Shown piece by piece: positions 14,401 to 27,071 of a stretch of DNA of 64,000 nt (positions are counted from its first letter, which is position 1; the number at the start of each line of letters is the position of its first letter). The notes under the pieces are model-generated. The model worked only from the letters and a program-made list of their open reading frames with translations. It was not told the DNA's origin and did no database searches. The translations under genes and the position numbers were made by a program. The DNA is taken from contig CM076651.1 in NCBI GenBank assembly GCA_038496675.1, forward strand, positions 21,421,299 to 21,485,298. The letters are read 5' to 3'. The stretch comes from Rachycentron canadum. Lineage: Eukaryota > Chordata > Actinopteri > Carangiformes > Rachycentridae.

Positions 14401-17400
14401 GCATGATTATATAGTATCTGAAAGAATAGTCATGGTTAATCTTACAATGGTGGTATTACTTGAGTTTCTCACAGGTTAAACCACATTTCCCACAACTCTA
14501 ATTGTTACCTCTTACAAACAGAAGGTTGTTTTAATGTGCTTTTATTTACTTGTTTATTTGACTTTATGAGAAAGCTTAACAATTGGCAAGGGACTTTTTA
14601 GGGATAGCAACGCTGGTCAATCGAGGACTGATATATACGGATATGACATTGATCCCCAAGGGATTAACTTTGGTGATCCTCGCTTATCATCTTAAATCAT
14701 CATTAGGACAAAGTTTCAATTTATGTAATATTGCCATTTACCTCAACTACCTCAAGTGGCAGTTGCAAGCGTGTTAGCATGCTCTACTCCAAGTTCCCTC
14801 CGGATATCCAAGCTTCTTACTCTATCTCTAAGGCTGAGCCCAGCCATCCCGCGAAGGAAACCTGTTTCAGCTGCTTGTATCCGCAATTTTCTGGCCCAAC
14901 TCCCTCTTCACCACGATGGTGGTGCATTACTGCTGACATCGCACCAATCCTATCCATGAATATCACGAACAGTGTTGGGGACAAAAGGCAGCCTTGCTGG
15001 AGCCCAACCCTCAATGGAAACGTGTCTGACTTTGTGCCAATTTGGTTGGAGTCTGCTTTCCAACACCCTGGAGTAGACTTTCCTGGGTAGGCTCAACGGT
15101 GTGATACCCCAATAATTGTAGCACACTCTCTGGTCCCCTTTTTTAAAAATGGGAACCACCACCCTGGTCTGCCACTTCACTGGTACTGTTCCGACCTCCA
15201 TGCGACACTGAAAAGCAATGTCAGCCATGACAGCCCAACAATGTCCAAAGCCTTCAGCATCTCAGGGAATTGTTGGGTCCCTATAAATAAATAAAATTAA
15301 TTTGAATAAATTTGGGGGTTTTGCTGGCGGTTTTTGCTTCTGCAACCGCCAGGCCTGCCGCCCTTTTGGCCACCCATTACCAGTTTGCTGATTCAGGAGA
15401 CCCCTGGGCCAACCAAGGTTGCTGCATTGACAGGTACCAACTACCCCACAGGCCATGTCCATGTCCCCAAACTCCTCCGGGATGGACGAGAAACTCTTCC
15501 GGAGATATGAGTTGAAGACTATCAGAACAGGACCCCAGTTCCCAGTTCACCCTCACCACTTGTTTGGGTTTACCAGGTCTGTGTAGCAGTCTTTCCCACC
15601 ATCTGATCCAACTCACCACCAGGTGGTGATCAGTTGACAGCTCTGCCCCACTCTTCACCCAAGTGTCCAAGACATATGGCCGCAGATCAGATGATACAAC
15701 CTGAAAGTTGATCATTGATCTTTGTCCTAAGGTGCACTGGTCTGAGCTTCAATTGTTTGTTTTGTCTGATTATCAACATAAAACACAAATTAACTATGAT
15801 ATAATACAGAGCAGCAAATCCTGACACTTGAGAGGCTAATAAATTACCAATTTACCAATTAACAGATTTTTTTAGTCAACTGATTTATTTTTTCATCATT
15901 AGTCTCTATGTCCCTCTTATATATATATATATTTTTACCATTAATACTAAGGGATGTTGTTCATAAATACTGACAGACATAACCAATATTTATTTATTCA
16001 CATAAGAAAACATTAAACAAAGAACCAGACTTAACATGAATGGGAGAGTTTAACTATGTTGATACCTTTGGTGTTGTCTTCGGGGTCACTCTCTGTCCCG
16101 CTGGTCTCCTCTGTTGATATGAATTAGAGGAGAGAGAGATTAGGGAGAAGCAGAGGAATGGAAAAGCCTTAGGAAGCCATAATCAGATGCAGACAGTCAG
16201 CCTTTGTTTCATAATCAGCAGCTTTGCCTGATGCAGCTGGCCCTGTGTGTACCATCAAAAGATGGGTATTTCCACCAAGATGCTCAACTTAATCTAATTG
16301 AAGCATCGATGTGGGTGATATTTGCGACAATCTGTGCATGGGTGTATCGTCTGTGTGTGTACCTCGCACTGAGAGTCCCTGGTTCTTCACTCTCTTCCTC
16401 CCTCGCTTGTCGTCAAAGATGGTCTCAATTTTGTTGACGTACTGTGTTGTAAAACAAAGACAGGTATTTCTCAGCCCCATAATTTCACAACTATTATAGA
16501 ATCACGATTACAGGGAATCATGATATAACAGCCTCTAAGTACATAATTATATTATAGATTTTCAACATTTTTTTACCCTTACATTCCTGCATTCTTCTCT
16601 TAATTCCCTGAAAGAACACAGCTGAATATTTGATAGTTGACAGAAACAGGCACACACAGGAAGCTCAAACTTATCTTGAAGGGGACACACAGAGCATTGC
16701 TGGTTAAAGAGGCAAACTTGTATGACACTGTATGGAAAGAGACTAAAATACCCCTCCTAAGATAATGGTAATGCTGTTGAGCAGAAAAATACATAATGAG
16801 GTACTATTATGTCTAAGCTCATTTCATTGTGTTCATTCCTTTGTGAAATTGTGTAATCACAAACAGTTCAAGGATAGCTGGTTGACTATATTCTGAACTA
16901 TTTGTTATTTAGATATTAAATACAGCAATAAAACTCATCAGCTTCACAGATAAAAGTCTGCAACTCTGTTTTATTACTGTACCTTATTGTTAAAGTTCCT
17001 CCCTGTCCACACACTTTCCACTGCCATGGGTTGTATGTTTGAATTCATGTGTTCTGTCTGAACAGTCATACATCTAACCTCTATCTATTTCTTTCTGTGT
17101 CCTCTCCTTCCTGCTCAGCAAGTCACCGCCCCTTCTTTTCTTTCCAACATAACACGTGATTCATCATTCAACAGAGAACAACAACAACAACAAACACTTC
17201 CCACTCTATCACTGTATTCACATACAATGGTTTCTCAAAACTGAAGACAAGATCCAGCCATAATTTACCTGAGGCATCCTCTGTGTTTTTTGAGTGCTTG
17301 TGCGCCGGGGGGTAGTTTCTGCAAGGGTGGTGGATTTGGATGCTGTTAAAACTTGGAACCCCTTCTTCTCCACTTTGCCAGTATAACTTTGCAATCTTTG

Positions 17401-20400
17401 GGGTTTAGGAGACAGCTGGAGGACAAGAGCTATGGAATTATTGCTTGCTTTTAGATAAATACACAGTATCAAACTACAATACAATATTTCCTTCTTCCTC
17501 CCTTACAACCTCAGGTTAGGCATGGCTCATCTGATACATTTATACAGAGCTAATAAAAATACTTCTGTGTTATGAGAGGGAGACATAAATGCAATATCTT
17601 CCATTACCTTTGGGACTTGAGGCCTTGCAATAGGTAGACACATGGGCGATAGCTTGACATCCTCATAGGGGTTATCTCTAGTCACTTCACCTGTGGGAAG
17701 ACAAAGCGATGGGAAAGATTAGACATGCTGGCTGGAAGCTTTCCAGGTGTGACAGCAATTAACTGAGGTGTCTGCTGTGGAAAAAAAAAAAAAGGATGAC
17801 TTTCCATGTCAAAACTTCAATTCATTCCTGTGTTATTTAATCCTTTCTGGTTTTGTTATGAAGTTTAAATGGTTTTGCTTTTTTCTCTAGGTGACCACTT
17901 TTAAACCTAGGAATTGCATAACATCACCATTCAATGGATACGAATACAGATAAAAACTGCAGTATCACCATGCCATTGGAGTTTACTGAACTGCAGTGCT
18001 TGATGTAGATGCAAGCATTTATCCTGGCATTACACTTTTTTGTACATAGTAGGAAATCTCCTCATTCAGTACAAAAGGTACTATGTGCAAAATCCAATAC
18101 TTAGATATTACCTTAATGGTTTCAGTATGGCTATTAATTGGAATAAGTGCACAGAAGCATCCTACTATGGCTAAATCAAAATACTTGTTTATACAAGTAC
18201 AAGTTGTGCAACACTGCCACTACTGTAACAGCTAATCAAATAGCAACCCATGCTATTTATTCATGTGCCATACCATATTATTGATTACTGTCCAATAAAA
18301 TACACTTAACTTCATATTTTATATGTGCTTATATAGTTTTTATTTTTCATATGCATCTTAGTTTTATTATTAGTAAGAATATGTGTCTTTTTTTATGTTG
18401 CTTGTCTACAATGACAACAAATGCTTTCTAAGTCTGCTCCACATTGTCTTTTTCACTGCATATGACACAAGGAGCTCAACTTACAGACAATGTCCTCATA
18501 AATATTGTCATCAGAATAGGCATGGTAAAGGCTTGAGTGCCTTGTCTCGCCTCCCAGCATGCCTTGCTTCACTGTCAGACGAGCTGCATCCTCATACTCA
18601 AAGGACTTCCTGTGGCAGAGAAGGAAGGGAAGGCAGTGAGAAAGAGCGGCCTGGCTGCTGTCCTTAATATAGCTAGCATGCTATCACTCTATTGTCCCAT
18701 TACATTCATCTCCCACCACAATACATCTTATGTTGATATCAAACACAGCAAGACACAGAGAATGTGATAAACTGTCATGAAAGGAAATGACTGAGGATAT
18801 GGTACTGAAGCTGTTAAAAAAGCAAACAATGAGAAAGAGTGTGGCAGGATTTAGACCGAGGTAGCAGTTAGCAATATGTTAATACCATCATCTCCTTAGT
18901 GAAATTTAGGTCAATATGCAACTCTCCTTCCCTGAAAGATTTAAAAATCAATGATATTACTGTCTACTTATTTCTTTACATCATCCATCAACTCTTTTAT
19001 TTTGAAGGTTTCAGGTTGTCAAGATTTTTTTCATGTGTTCGACTTTAGTTGCTCCAGTGTGTAAACAGTCAATCTGCCAAATTGCTGAAACAAAAACTGT
19101 TACACGAGTCATGCTTAGTGTGACGTAATACCTAGCCCCATGGAAGTATTTCATAATGCACAAGAACAAATGACAGTCATAAATCAATCACTTTAAACGC
19201 ATTATCATTAGGCACAGTTTGGGCAAATTAGGGTGTTTTATACCAGTTCCATTGAACTGAACATGTAAAAAATTATTTTCTGCATCCTGTGATAATTTGG
19301 GCTACTTTTTGTACCTTTTCAGCAGTTTACACCAATTAAAGTTTGTATTCCAACCTCCAGTGAAGGTTGAAACTGTTTTATATACATTATTGTTTCATAG
19401 TGCTGCGATAAAAGACATGTACAAAGCTTGCATCCGTTTATTTGAGTGAAGTGTCATACAATGTTAGATCATTTTTATTATTGTAACCATGCCTTTGGTT
19501 TAGTTATTTATATTTTATTATCATTTTTCTTGGACTCATATTCAGACACATCCTTGTTGTGAAGCAATCTAGGTTGTATTTTTTGAATTGTTATCATAAA
19601 AGCCGAGGGCACAGAACCTATTTTGTTGCTTTTTGAAGTGAAAAGAATGCAGCCCCTCTAGCAAACAGATATTAAAACATTAACTCTTAATGGACTGTTA
19701 CTTTTTATTTCATGACCTTCAGCTAAACCTTTCTGCAGGTCACACGGGTGTTATGCCTTGCCTTCCCAGCAGCAGACATGCAGCGTTCTTTTTCTTGCAA
19801 ATCCTGTCTTGAATTCCAGTTTCTCATTCCTTAATGACATTTCAGATAGTAGAGACTGCAATATTTTTATAGCCTCTCCTGTTTTGTAGGCATCAATTTG
19901 CTTCAATTTCAGATCCTCAGACAGTTAGAGTTAGATGGTTGTTGAGTGCTTGAAGGTCAGAGAATTTATCAGCTCTGGAAATGTCATCAGCTGACAAGTC
20001 CTAATGACAATTCTTGACCTGCTGAGTTGATAAAGTCCTGAGGGTTTTACAGGTAGAAGAGTGTCCAAATTTTTTGGAAAATTTATTTCTTAATTATATT
20101 CTATTTTCCATGGAATAAAAAACAGAGGTACTGCAGGGATTCTACTCAATCCTTTTCACTTCAAAAACAACATGTTATCTGTCTGGAGTGTGTACATACA
20201 CTCAGTGGTCATTTGATAAGGTTCACCTCGATAAAAAATAACAACAATCCTGCTGTAAATCCCACATTTGTGAAGATTATAATGTTCAGTTTTTAGGGAA
20301 ACAAGAGGTTTTGATTCAACTTTAGTCATTTTGAAGAATATAGTGTGTTGTTTTGTTGGACAGCGTTACATTGACAATGTAATGTCAACTTTGTGGGTTT

Positions 20401-22149
20401 AAGGCTGGGTTGGGTCAAATGTGGGGACACTGATGGCATACTTCTGTGACTGAACCATTAAAATAATTATCAACCAGAGAAGTTTCACAAGGTAAAGTTT
20501 GCAGACTGACTTAATAATGTCAGTTGCATAACAGTATCTATCTAAAACCACAAAGCAAAGGGAAAAGGGGGTCTTTTGTAAGAGAATAAGTGTGTGATTT
20601 GTTATTTAAAAAGAAGTTGCTTTAAAAATCTAGCTGTACAGTTCTTAAAGTTATTCTTACAATTCAGTTCATCAGAGGATGTTAAAAATACTATGTGGCT
20701 TAATATTTGTTATTTTAATTTATCAGATTGAGAATATCTTTGCATATGTATGTGCATATGTGCATATACATATACATTTTAGAAGCAGTGTCACCTTGTC
20801 CTGAGTTGACTGTGTACACAGCCATGTCTTGATTTGTTTAGTTGTGAGTGAATAATCCAGAGTGTGTGTGCGTGTCTATAGATGATGACCCTGGACCTGT
20901 GGCTGGTGAGGAACTAGGTCACATCCAGACAATAGTGAACAATGCTGCCAGATATAATGTGACATCACACCTGGACCCCAGCCAGCAATTAGACTGATAG
21001 CACCCTCTTCTAAACTGCCCTAAAAACACTCTACTGATATTCAGTGAAGACAACAAGGATTTCTAGTCATTGTTCAAGTCAAAGAACAATTACAATGTGT
21101 ATTTTTACATTTCAGCAGAGGCTGTTTTCCTTCAAAACCGTGGACAGTTAAAGTTTTAACATTTATCTAGTCTATTGGTCTATCTGGTCAATTTTCAACC
21201 CTAACTGTTGACAAAACCAATCTGTGATTTTTAGTGCATTGACTTACCTGTTCTTTTTATGCCTTGAGAGCCTATCTGGCTTTGCCACCGGACAAGGAGG
21301 AGGTGGGAAGCTAGGTGGGTGAGCTACCCTCCTACTCCCCACATTGGAGTGGTTATTATGAGGAGATCTTCTGTCCCATTGCTCTATGTGCCCCAAGTTG
21401 TTGTTGTTGGCTGCCCGATACTGGAACGTCCGCTGAGGTTTGGGAGGAGGCTGAGCTTCACCTGAAGACTCCCTGCCTTTCTCCCACAGCAGTCTGTCTC
21501 CCTCAAGCTTACGCCAGAATCCCCGTGAAGTATAGAAGTTTCCAGCAGGCATGTTGTCTTCTTGGTCAACAGTGGACAGAGGTAGAGCTTTAGAAACTAT
21601 TTCAACATCCAAGATGCAATCTGTTGTTTGATCACCATTGGTGGTGAAGGTTTGTTTACCTGTAGAGTTATCGGTGTTACCCTCCACTTTGGGAGATACA
21701 AATATTTGTGATGCAAGTGGTTTACTTCCTGGGGATGTGGTTAAAAATTCAGTGGAACATTTCTGCAGAGGTTCTGACTTCCTACCAAACACACCTCCAG
21801 TTTGTTCTGGAGATTCCCGAAAATCTAAGCCCAAGCTCTTAGTTTTTGAGAGAGTGGGTTTTGTGTGAAGCCCCCCTCTTGAGCCCTCATTGGAACACCC
21901 ATTGCCCAGGAGATCCCCAGACAGAGTTCGGGATACAGTTGGAGGGTGTGCTTTGACCCTGGCATCTGGGCTGCTGCCCTGCTGACTGCGACCTTCCCAT
22001 TGTGAGATCTTCTCCCTGATGTTGATCCCCTGCTCGTGAGAAGGGGGCCTCCCTGACTGCCCGCTGTGCCAGCCCACAGTGCCTCCTTTCTGCAGGCGAT
22101 CAACCTCACCACCCCCTCGCCTGCCCTGCTCTAGTCTCAGAGCCAGCAT
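5812..22149 (-). CDS. dennd2c: DENN domain-containing protein 2C (Rab GEF), 18 coding exons
   Basis: Coding exons, high to low: 22149-21248, 18609-18485, 17690-17608, 17415-17269, 16441-16363, 16110-16066, 14297-14113, 13636-13527, 12886-12817, 12216-12139, 11761-11621, 10646-10498, 9080-8903, 8668-8627, 7499-7391, 6976-6734, 6006-5920, 5843-5812. Together they encode about 934 aa, near the human DENND2C length. Seen: N-terminal NIREKISQWEGR, typical of DENND2 proteins; a long low-complexity linker; NPYEDVKLSP; then the tripartite DENN module. uDENN lies at about 420-535 (YVNKIETIFDDKRG, GYRTLERDLIQLQQQQLF), cDENN at about 545-745 (VIPKFCFPDS, SFVLTGEDGSRWF, LLLERRVIFIADKL), and dDENN follows to the C-terminal GNKMKLLQMK. 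Family knowledge: DENND2 proteins are GDP-GTP exchange factors for Rab9-type GTPases in endosome-Golgi traffic. The 2C assignment rests on the long N-terminus and adjacency to AMPD1. The start is the first ATG of the exon; the frame is stopped just upstream at 22168-22170. The exon 13 donor (GAG|GTTCTG) is weak. Confidence 0.93.
8169..8192. repeat. (GAAATT)4 microsatellite
   Basis: Four perfect copies of GAAATT lie in a dennd2c intron between exons 14 and 15. No functional role is evident. Confidence 0.85.
9719..9751. repeat. Imperfect (TG)n microsatellite
   Basis: A short TG-rich run, interrupted by C and A, lies in dennd2c intron 12. It is typical vertebrate simple sequence. Confidence 0.75.
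10941..11001. repeat. (AT)n microsatellite bordering the assembly gap
   Basis: An AT/CATA dinucleotide tract runs directly into the N block inside dennd2c intron 11. The true tract length is unknown because the assembly stops in it. Confidence 0.9.
11002..11399. other. Assembly gap (398 N)
   Basis: Unresolved bases inside dennd2c intron 11, bounded by an AT repeat on the left and a GA repeat on the right. Flanking exons 11 (11761-11621) and 12 (10646-10498) are intact and join in frame, so no coding sequence needs to be missing. Confidence 0.98.
11400..11468. repeat. (GA)n then (CAGA)n microsatellite
   Basis: A pure GA dinucleotide tract grades into CAGA tetranucleotides immediately after the N block. 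It is compound simple sequence, and the transition probably caused the assembly break together with the AT tract on the other side. Confidence 0.92.
14058..14112. repeat. Degenerate TATCC/CTAACC tandem repeat at the dennd2c exon 7 donor
   Basis: Read on the minus strand this is a run of GGTTAGARGG and GGATAGATGG-like units beginning at the 5' splice site of dennd2c exon 7. Three GGTTAGA copies occur (beginning at about 14113, 14085 and 14068 in minus orientation). The donor itself (ATG|GTTAGA) is the first copy, so the splice site appears built into the simple repeat. Confidence 0.6.
14730..15720 (-). mobile_element. Degraded non-LTR retrotransposon (LINE) fragment
   Basis: Minus-strand frames carry pieces of an APE-type LINE polyprotein. 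The endonuclease C-terminal part GAELSTDHHLVVSWIRW falls within 15715-15377. Reverse-transcriptase pieces follow: WQTRVVVPIFKKGDQ and GITPLSLPRKVYSRVLESRL within 15228-14950, then GLQQGCLLSPTLFVIFMDRI within 15014-14817. A distal region has a SLRDRVRS-like stretch near 14830. Frames shift between pieces, and the central RT region with the FADD catalytic motif is missing, so this is a dead, internally deleted copy. It sits in dennd2c intron 6, in the same orientation as the gene. Exact ends and clade cannot be fixed by eye; this protein style is abundant in teleost genomes. Confidence 0.85.
18037..18092. repeat. Short inverted repeat (14-bp arms, one mismatch)
   Basis: TTTTGTACATAGTA near 18038-18051 faces TACTATGTGCAAAA at 18079-18092 across a roughly 27-nt loop, in dennd2c intron 2. 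It may be a small foldback element or chance; no target duplication is evident. Confidence 0.4.
18610..21247. other. dennd2c intron 1 of the coding region, no gene seen
   Basis: About 2.6 kb of AT-rich intronic sequence between the large N-terminal coding exon and exon 2. I found no conserved coding exon, RNA gene or recognisable transposon in it. Confidence 0.55.
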
Positions 22150-25100
22150 GTTGAGAGGGGGCAAGTGTCAACTCAGCCTCACTTTTCCATAAGTGAAAGC
22201 ATCAGGGATTTCCATAGAAAAATTCACGTGATCTTGTATTAATTAATACAGTTCAATCAGCAGAAACAGAGTGTCAACATTTGTGGTTGTAATTGTCTTT
22301 AAGGGTCTTCTTGTGCTAGCAGAGTGTCATTTTTCCCTTGTCTCCTTTTGTAAACAACCTAAAAAGAAGTCAAAAACTACTCGTTAATCACTTTGCACTT
22401 AAAAAAAAACAAGAACAAGCAGCACAGCACAGGGACACTAAGGTAACACAGGATAACACAATTACTTTTCACACATATATACAACATACAAATATCACAC
22501 ATATTGAGTTGACTTCAAGGTGGAGGCATGAACAGAGAGGTCAGGAAGGACAGACTCCTGTCAAAGTTGCTTTCCAAAAATAAATCCATAATAAAAAAAA
22601 AGGAAAAACAGAGGCTGGTATAAGGTTGTTGCAGCATTCTGCAGCTCTGTGTCTAAGTCTGTGTCTTGAGCTGCCCAACCCAACTTTAGCCCCAGGGGAA
22701 TTCAGTTTTTTTTCTGTAGCTGTTGTCCTAAACCACAGAGCTGGCCAAATCCAAAATGCCAATGATACAACAAAGAGTTAAATTTAATTCAGTGTTCTTG
22801 CAAAGCTGTCTTTCAGATAATGGGGAAGAATTCACATCTTAAATGATATGAAAGATCTTAATGAATCTGAATGAGTCTCAAAGCACACTAAACAGCTATT
22901 CACATTTAGGTGAATGAGGCACACTAACCATACTTAACTGTGTAGTGGGATGAAAGCTCCTCAGATGGTTGAGCTTTTCATCAGAGACAATGTAAAAACA
23001 TGTAGGAGTATAGACTTTGATTCACTGAGGCTTCTGTACTTTGGTATAATACTATAATTATGCTCTGTCTAATTTAATGGCATTTAACACAGACAGACTT
23101 GCTGTAATTTTCTACAGTGGCATCTATCCCAACTATTCCCTGAGTTGACATCAATGTAGCCACTGTACGCTCTTGTGCAGCAGCTCCTGGGTTGCTGGAA
23201 CCAAACCATTTGGACACGTTGCACATTAGGACTGAGGCTGAGAAGAATCTGGAGAAGGGGAGACATGGTAAAATTCCACTGCACAGTTCATGATCATAAT
23301 AACTCTATGAGCTGCATTCCTACAGAGCTGTATAAATGGGGGGGGGGATAAATTTAACTAGAGACAGTTGGTCAGTCAGTCTTGCAAGTGACGCCTTTGT
23401 TTGGTTTGACCTAAATCAAATGTATGTGTGCACTGGAATGCTGCTTGATCATTGCCAGACCGCGCAATGACAATGCGAGTCCCAAACTGACCCACTTGTA
23501 TTACTTGTCTGTGTGCGGTATGTTGTACAGGAAGGCATGAGTTGTGTTTCCTGAACTGCAGGAAGAAGGATCAGCAGACTGTCCATAATTATTGCGCAGA
23601 GAGATTTGCACCCAGCTCAAAACACTGATTTGAGCTATGTTTAGATCAACTCTACTCTAACCCTGTTTGGGTGATCAATCATTGAAATACTGTAAATTCA
23701 AAAATATACTGGCTAGTTACAGTGACATTTGCAAACTCATTTGAAACTGCCATTTCCCCCTTTCCATATAGTTTAAATCATTCTCTTTTTTTGCTTGTGA
23801 GGCAAACTGTGAGGTGTGATATCAAGTGACAAAGCCAGTGGGAGAGTGAAATGAACTCTACTGATATTTATATGACTGTCAACTTTGGAGAAATGTATCC
23901 ATGTATTTTTTAGTGAAACTCACCGACTCATCCACGTAGAAACCAGTCATAAAGCTTAAGTAACCCATCATCACCTGGCAGCTAAATTAAACCTAATTGC
24001 ACCTTCAAAACCACCACAAAAGGCTCTCCCGAAGGAGTGCAGCATGACCCAACATGTTGTAGGTGAGGCACTGCATGACTATGGTTTACCATCAACAGAG
24101 ACAGTACTAAACGCCAACGGACACAACAAGATGAGATGCCTTACAACGAATTACAATGGTGATCCTTCTGTGCATCCAGGCATAAAAACAGCTCTAGTAA
24201 ATGAGTGACATACCACTTAAACATGGTCCCATCATTTTGAGTCATTTCTGGTTATGGATATGTGGCCAAAATCACACATTCTCTCATAAACTCAGACTAA
24301 GATATCTAATAAGTCAAAACATTTTTTAGTGGCCTTACCCTAAAATAAATGCAAGACAGTTAAACAATATTGTCCCTGGTGTTGATTTGGCTTTTTTGGA
24401 TGAGCAGATTAGTGGAATATACATTTCAGTTCTTTCAGTTATAATAGCTGTAATTATTATTCTGCAGTTATTTATTAACTCAGCTGTTAAACTCGACATA
24501 AACACCTGTAGCTCATTTCAATACAACAACTCATTAAGGTCCAATGACCTTAAATATCTCTCTGAGTTGAATTAGCGGCTTCATTCCTGGTATTACGGTT
24601 ATGCAGGAGAGGAGAGAGAAAAAACTTGTCAAGTTCCATGTGTCCTCGCTCTCTGTTGTGTGAAGAAAACATTTTACTGGCTTTCCTTGACATCTATACC
24701 ATTTAAAATGCTCTTCTTTCATGTTAACATTACATAAATTATGAATGAAACTCGGTGACTTGTATGACTCATAAACAACTAACCTGTAATTCGGCTATAA
24801 CAAAAGGCTGAAATAACCTTAAGTAGCTACCTGGTTTACACTGCTCACTTCCAACAATCACGGTGAAAAAATCGGGAAGTACTCATATGAAAACAGTCTT
24901 AATACTAATGTTATAATATCACAATATTTGTCGACAATGAAGTCGGCTTTATGTTTTCAAATGGCTTTGGCACTGACTTTACTCATTTTATTATTAAATT
25001 ATCAAACCCTAAGTATTGGGGAAATGTAGCTGAGCAACACATTTTACTGACAGCAACTACTTTAGATTACAATATGCACAGAAATACAACCGCTCTAAAC

Positions 25101-25235
25101 TCATTCAGCTATCTGGCGTTAGGACTAGATGAAACAGACGGTGTCAGTTGCGTGATAATGTTAAGTGTGAATGTGCGCCCATTAGAGCCAAACACCACAT
25201 GGACAGCTGCACAAAGTAAATTTCTCTTGACTTAC
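22150..25235. other. dennd2c 5' leader intron(s), no gene seen
   Basis: The sequence between the first coding exon and the putative leader exon near 25.2 kb holds only short open frames without family resemblance. At least one splice acceptor for the leader must lie just upstream of 22149, but its exact position is not determinable by eye. Confidence 0.5.
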
Positions 25236-25500
25236 CCTTCGTAGCTTAAAATGATAAGAAAGAAATCACGCTCTTTCCCCATTTTCCTTTCGAATAAATG
25301 AAAAACAAATAAAATCCACTCGCTCGCATTCTTCAATCTGGGGAAGTTAACAGTCTGATTAAGTTCAGGCTAACTTTAATTCAGCCATAAAGAAAGTTAT
25401 TGGTAACTTATCAAGCATAAACTTTGTAAAAACGTGTCGCCTATTCGAGTAACTATACACAACAACAAAGAAAGTGGCCATTGACTAGAGAAAAGCAGAA
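25236..25500 (-). other. dennd2c: Putative dennd2c noncoding first exon
   Basis: On the minus strand a strong donor, AAGG|GTAAGTC, ends a candidate leader exon at 25236, about 3 kb upstream of the first coding exon. The 5' end is not defined by the sequence; the value given is a guess set by the promoter-like motifs just beyond it. Confidence 0.45.
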
Positions 25501-25575
25501 CACTCCTAGCCCTCCTTCTCGGTCCAAGCGTCAAGTCAGCCAATGTGATTTCCGGTTGAAACTTCCAAAATAAAG
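25500..25575 (-). promoter_or_regulatory. dennd2c: Candidate dennd2c promoter (ETS and CCAAT motifs)
   Basis: Read on the minus strand, this stretch carries ACCGGAAAT (an ETS-type site) followed by ATTGG (inverted CCAAT) and TGACTTGACGC, just upstream of the putative leader exon. No TATA box is evident, as is common for broadly expressed trafficking genes. This is inference from motifs and position. Confidence 0.4.
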
Positions 25576-25989
25576 CCCTTCAATTCTATGATTTTTCAGA
25601 ATGAAAATACACAATTTATTTTGTACACTCTTCCCTCGTCTTTTCTCCATTTAAACATTTTGATAATATTTTTCAGTCTTAAGCACACACGTTAACCCAT
25701 TAAAAAAAATACATTTTAATAAAAACAATATATGTGTGCATTATTCTGGGTCAGTGTACAAAGGGAGTATATCAGAAGGCGGTACGTGATGGCTAAAAGT
25801 GGATGGATACGAAAAAATATGTCAATTCCAATATGTTCCCTAAAAATCAATTGCTATTTATACTATGGCCTATTTTGCATCTGAAGCAATATAAGCTTCA
25901 CAGGCTTGCTGGATGTAAATAATTGTCTTTTATTTTTAGGTATACACAATTCATGTAGAAATCTGTCATATGTATTCTTGCAATTTATT

Positions 25990-26110
25990 ACACAAATAAC
26001 CTAACTTCCGGTTTAACTCTTTCTGTGGAACTTGACGCAGCTAGGTCTGTGAGAAAGTCTGGTTGAATCCTCCCGATTCAAGAGGGAAGACGTCATCATA
26101 TAAACGCCTG
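25990..26110 (+). promoter_or_regulatory. Orphan promoter-like cluster (ETS, CRE-like, TATA)
   Basis: CTTCCGG near 26005 is followed by CTTGACGCAG, a CRE-like GACGTCAT at 26089-26096 and ATATAAA at 26098-26104. The order and spacing resemble a core promoter reading to the right, but I recognise no gene downstream on that strand before ampd1, which ends at 27321 on the opposite strand. It may drive a noncoding or divergent transcript, or be a fortuitous cluster. Confidence 0.3.
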
Positions 26111-26219
26111 CAGCTGTCAACGATGAACAAATACTGTTGTCTTCAAGTGTCCTCGGAAATATAGGCACTGTGTTATAAACGACACTCGTTATGTTTAGCT
26201 TTAATGAAACTAAATTGCC

Positions 26220-26223
<4 letters not shown>

Positions 26224-26269
<46 letters not shown>
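26224..26269. repeat. (GA)n microsatellite
   Basis: About 23 uninterrupted AG units in the dennd2c-ampd1 intergenic region. Confidence 0.95.
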
Positions 26270-26272
<3 letters not shown>

Positions 26273-27065
26273 ATAATATGTTCGTAATGTTGCTTTAAAA
26301 TACAATTTGATTTGCCATCCTGAAATAGAAATCGGAGTCTAATCAATTTGAATATATATAATATATTTACATATACTTACAGCAGATGTCATTCATCCAC
26401 TGATTTTATAAATCCACTTTATAAAACCACTGCTCTGCTAGTGGCGCAGATTTTTATTTCTGACCGACAACATAGGACACAAAACTGTAGATAAGTATTA
26501 ATCTCAAACTCCTTGATGTATTTTTGCTCTTTAAACATGACTCCAAAGAAGACCTCAGATTCATCATCCACAGATCAAGGTCCAGCTGAGATATAACAAA
26601 TGCTGACTTTGCCATTCCAGGATGTTCAATAAAATGAACAGTGTATCTTTATAGGAAATGGTAGACATCATGGAGATGCTCTTGAAAGGTGATGATACAA
26701 GTGATGCATTATGCAACTCAGGCTAATAACTTTAATAACATTAAAATGGCATGACTGATGGACATTCATTTTTCAATTCTGCTGATACAGCTAAATGTTT
26801 ATACAGTGATACTTCTAAAGGAATCAACATCCATCTGAAAACCTTTGGTACACAGTGTACAGAATAAGAAAATAATGGATAACAGAGTGCTTATTTACAA
26901 CTCACAGGTCAGGAACATCTGAAGGCGGCAGTGGCACTGCTAAGTCACAGAATCAACACAATCTCACCGCTGTCAAATAAATTGTATTGTGATGTGATAT
27001 TGATTAAATTATATGATGCATCAATTGGGGCAAATACCACAGAGAGAAAATCTGTTTTTCCCCAC

Positions 27066-27071
27066 TTTATT
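27066..27071 (-). terminator. ampd1: Candidate ampd1 polyadenylation signal (AATAAA)
   Basis: TTTATT on the plus strand reads AATAAA on the minus strand, about 250 nt beyond the ampd1 stop codon. Chosen by position and sequence only; other A-rich hexamers exist nearby. Confidence 0.4.

Noticed and set aside
22150..22164. Five-codon upstream extension of dennd2c starting at TTG (22164)
   Set aside because: TTG is not a usual vertebrate start. The first ATG in the frame is at 22149, with an in-frame stop just upstream of the TTG.
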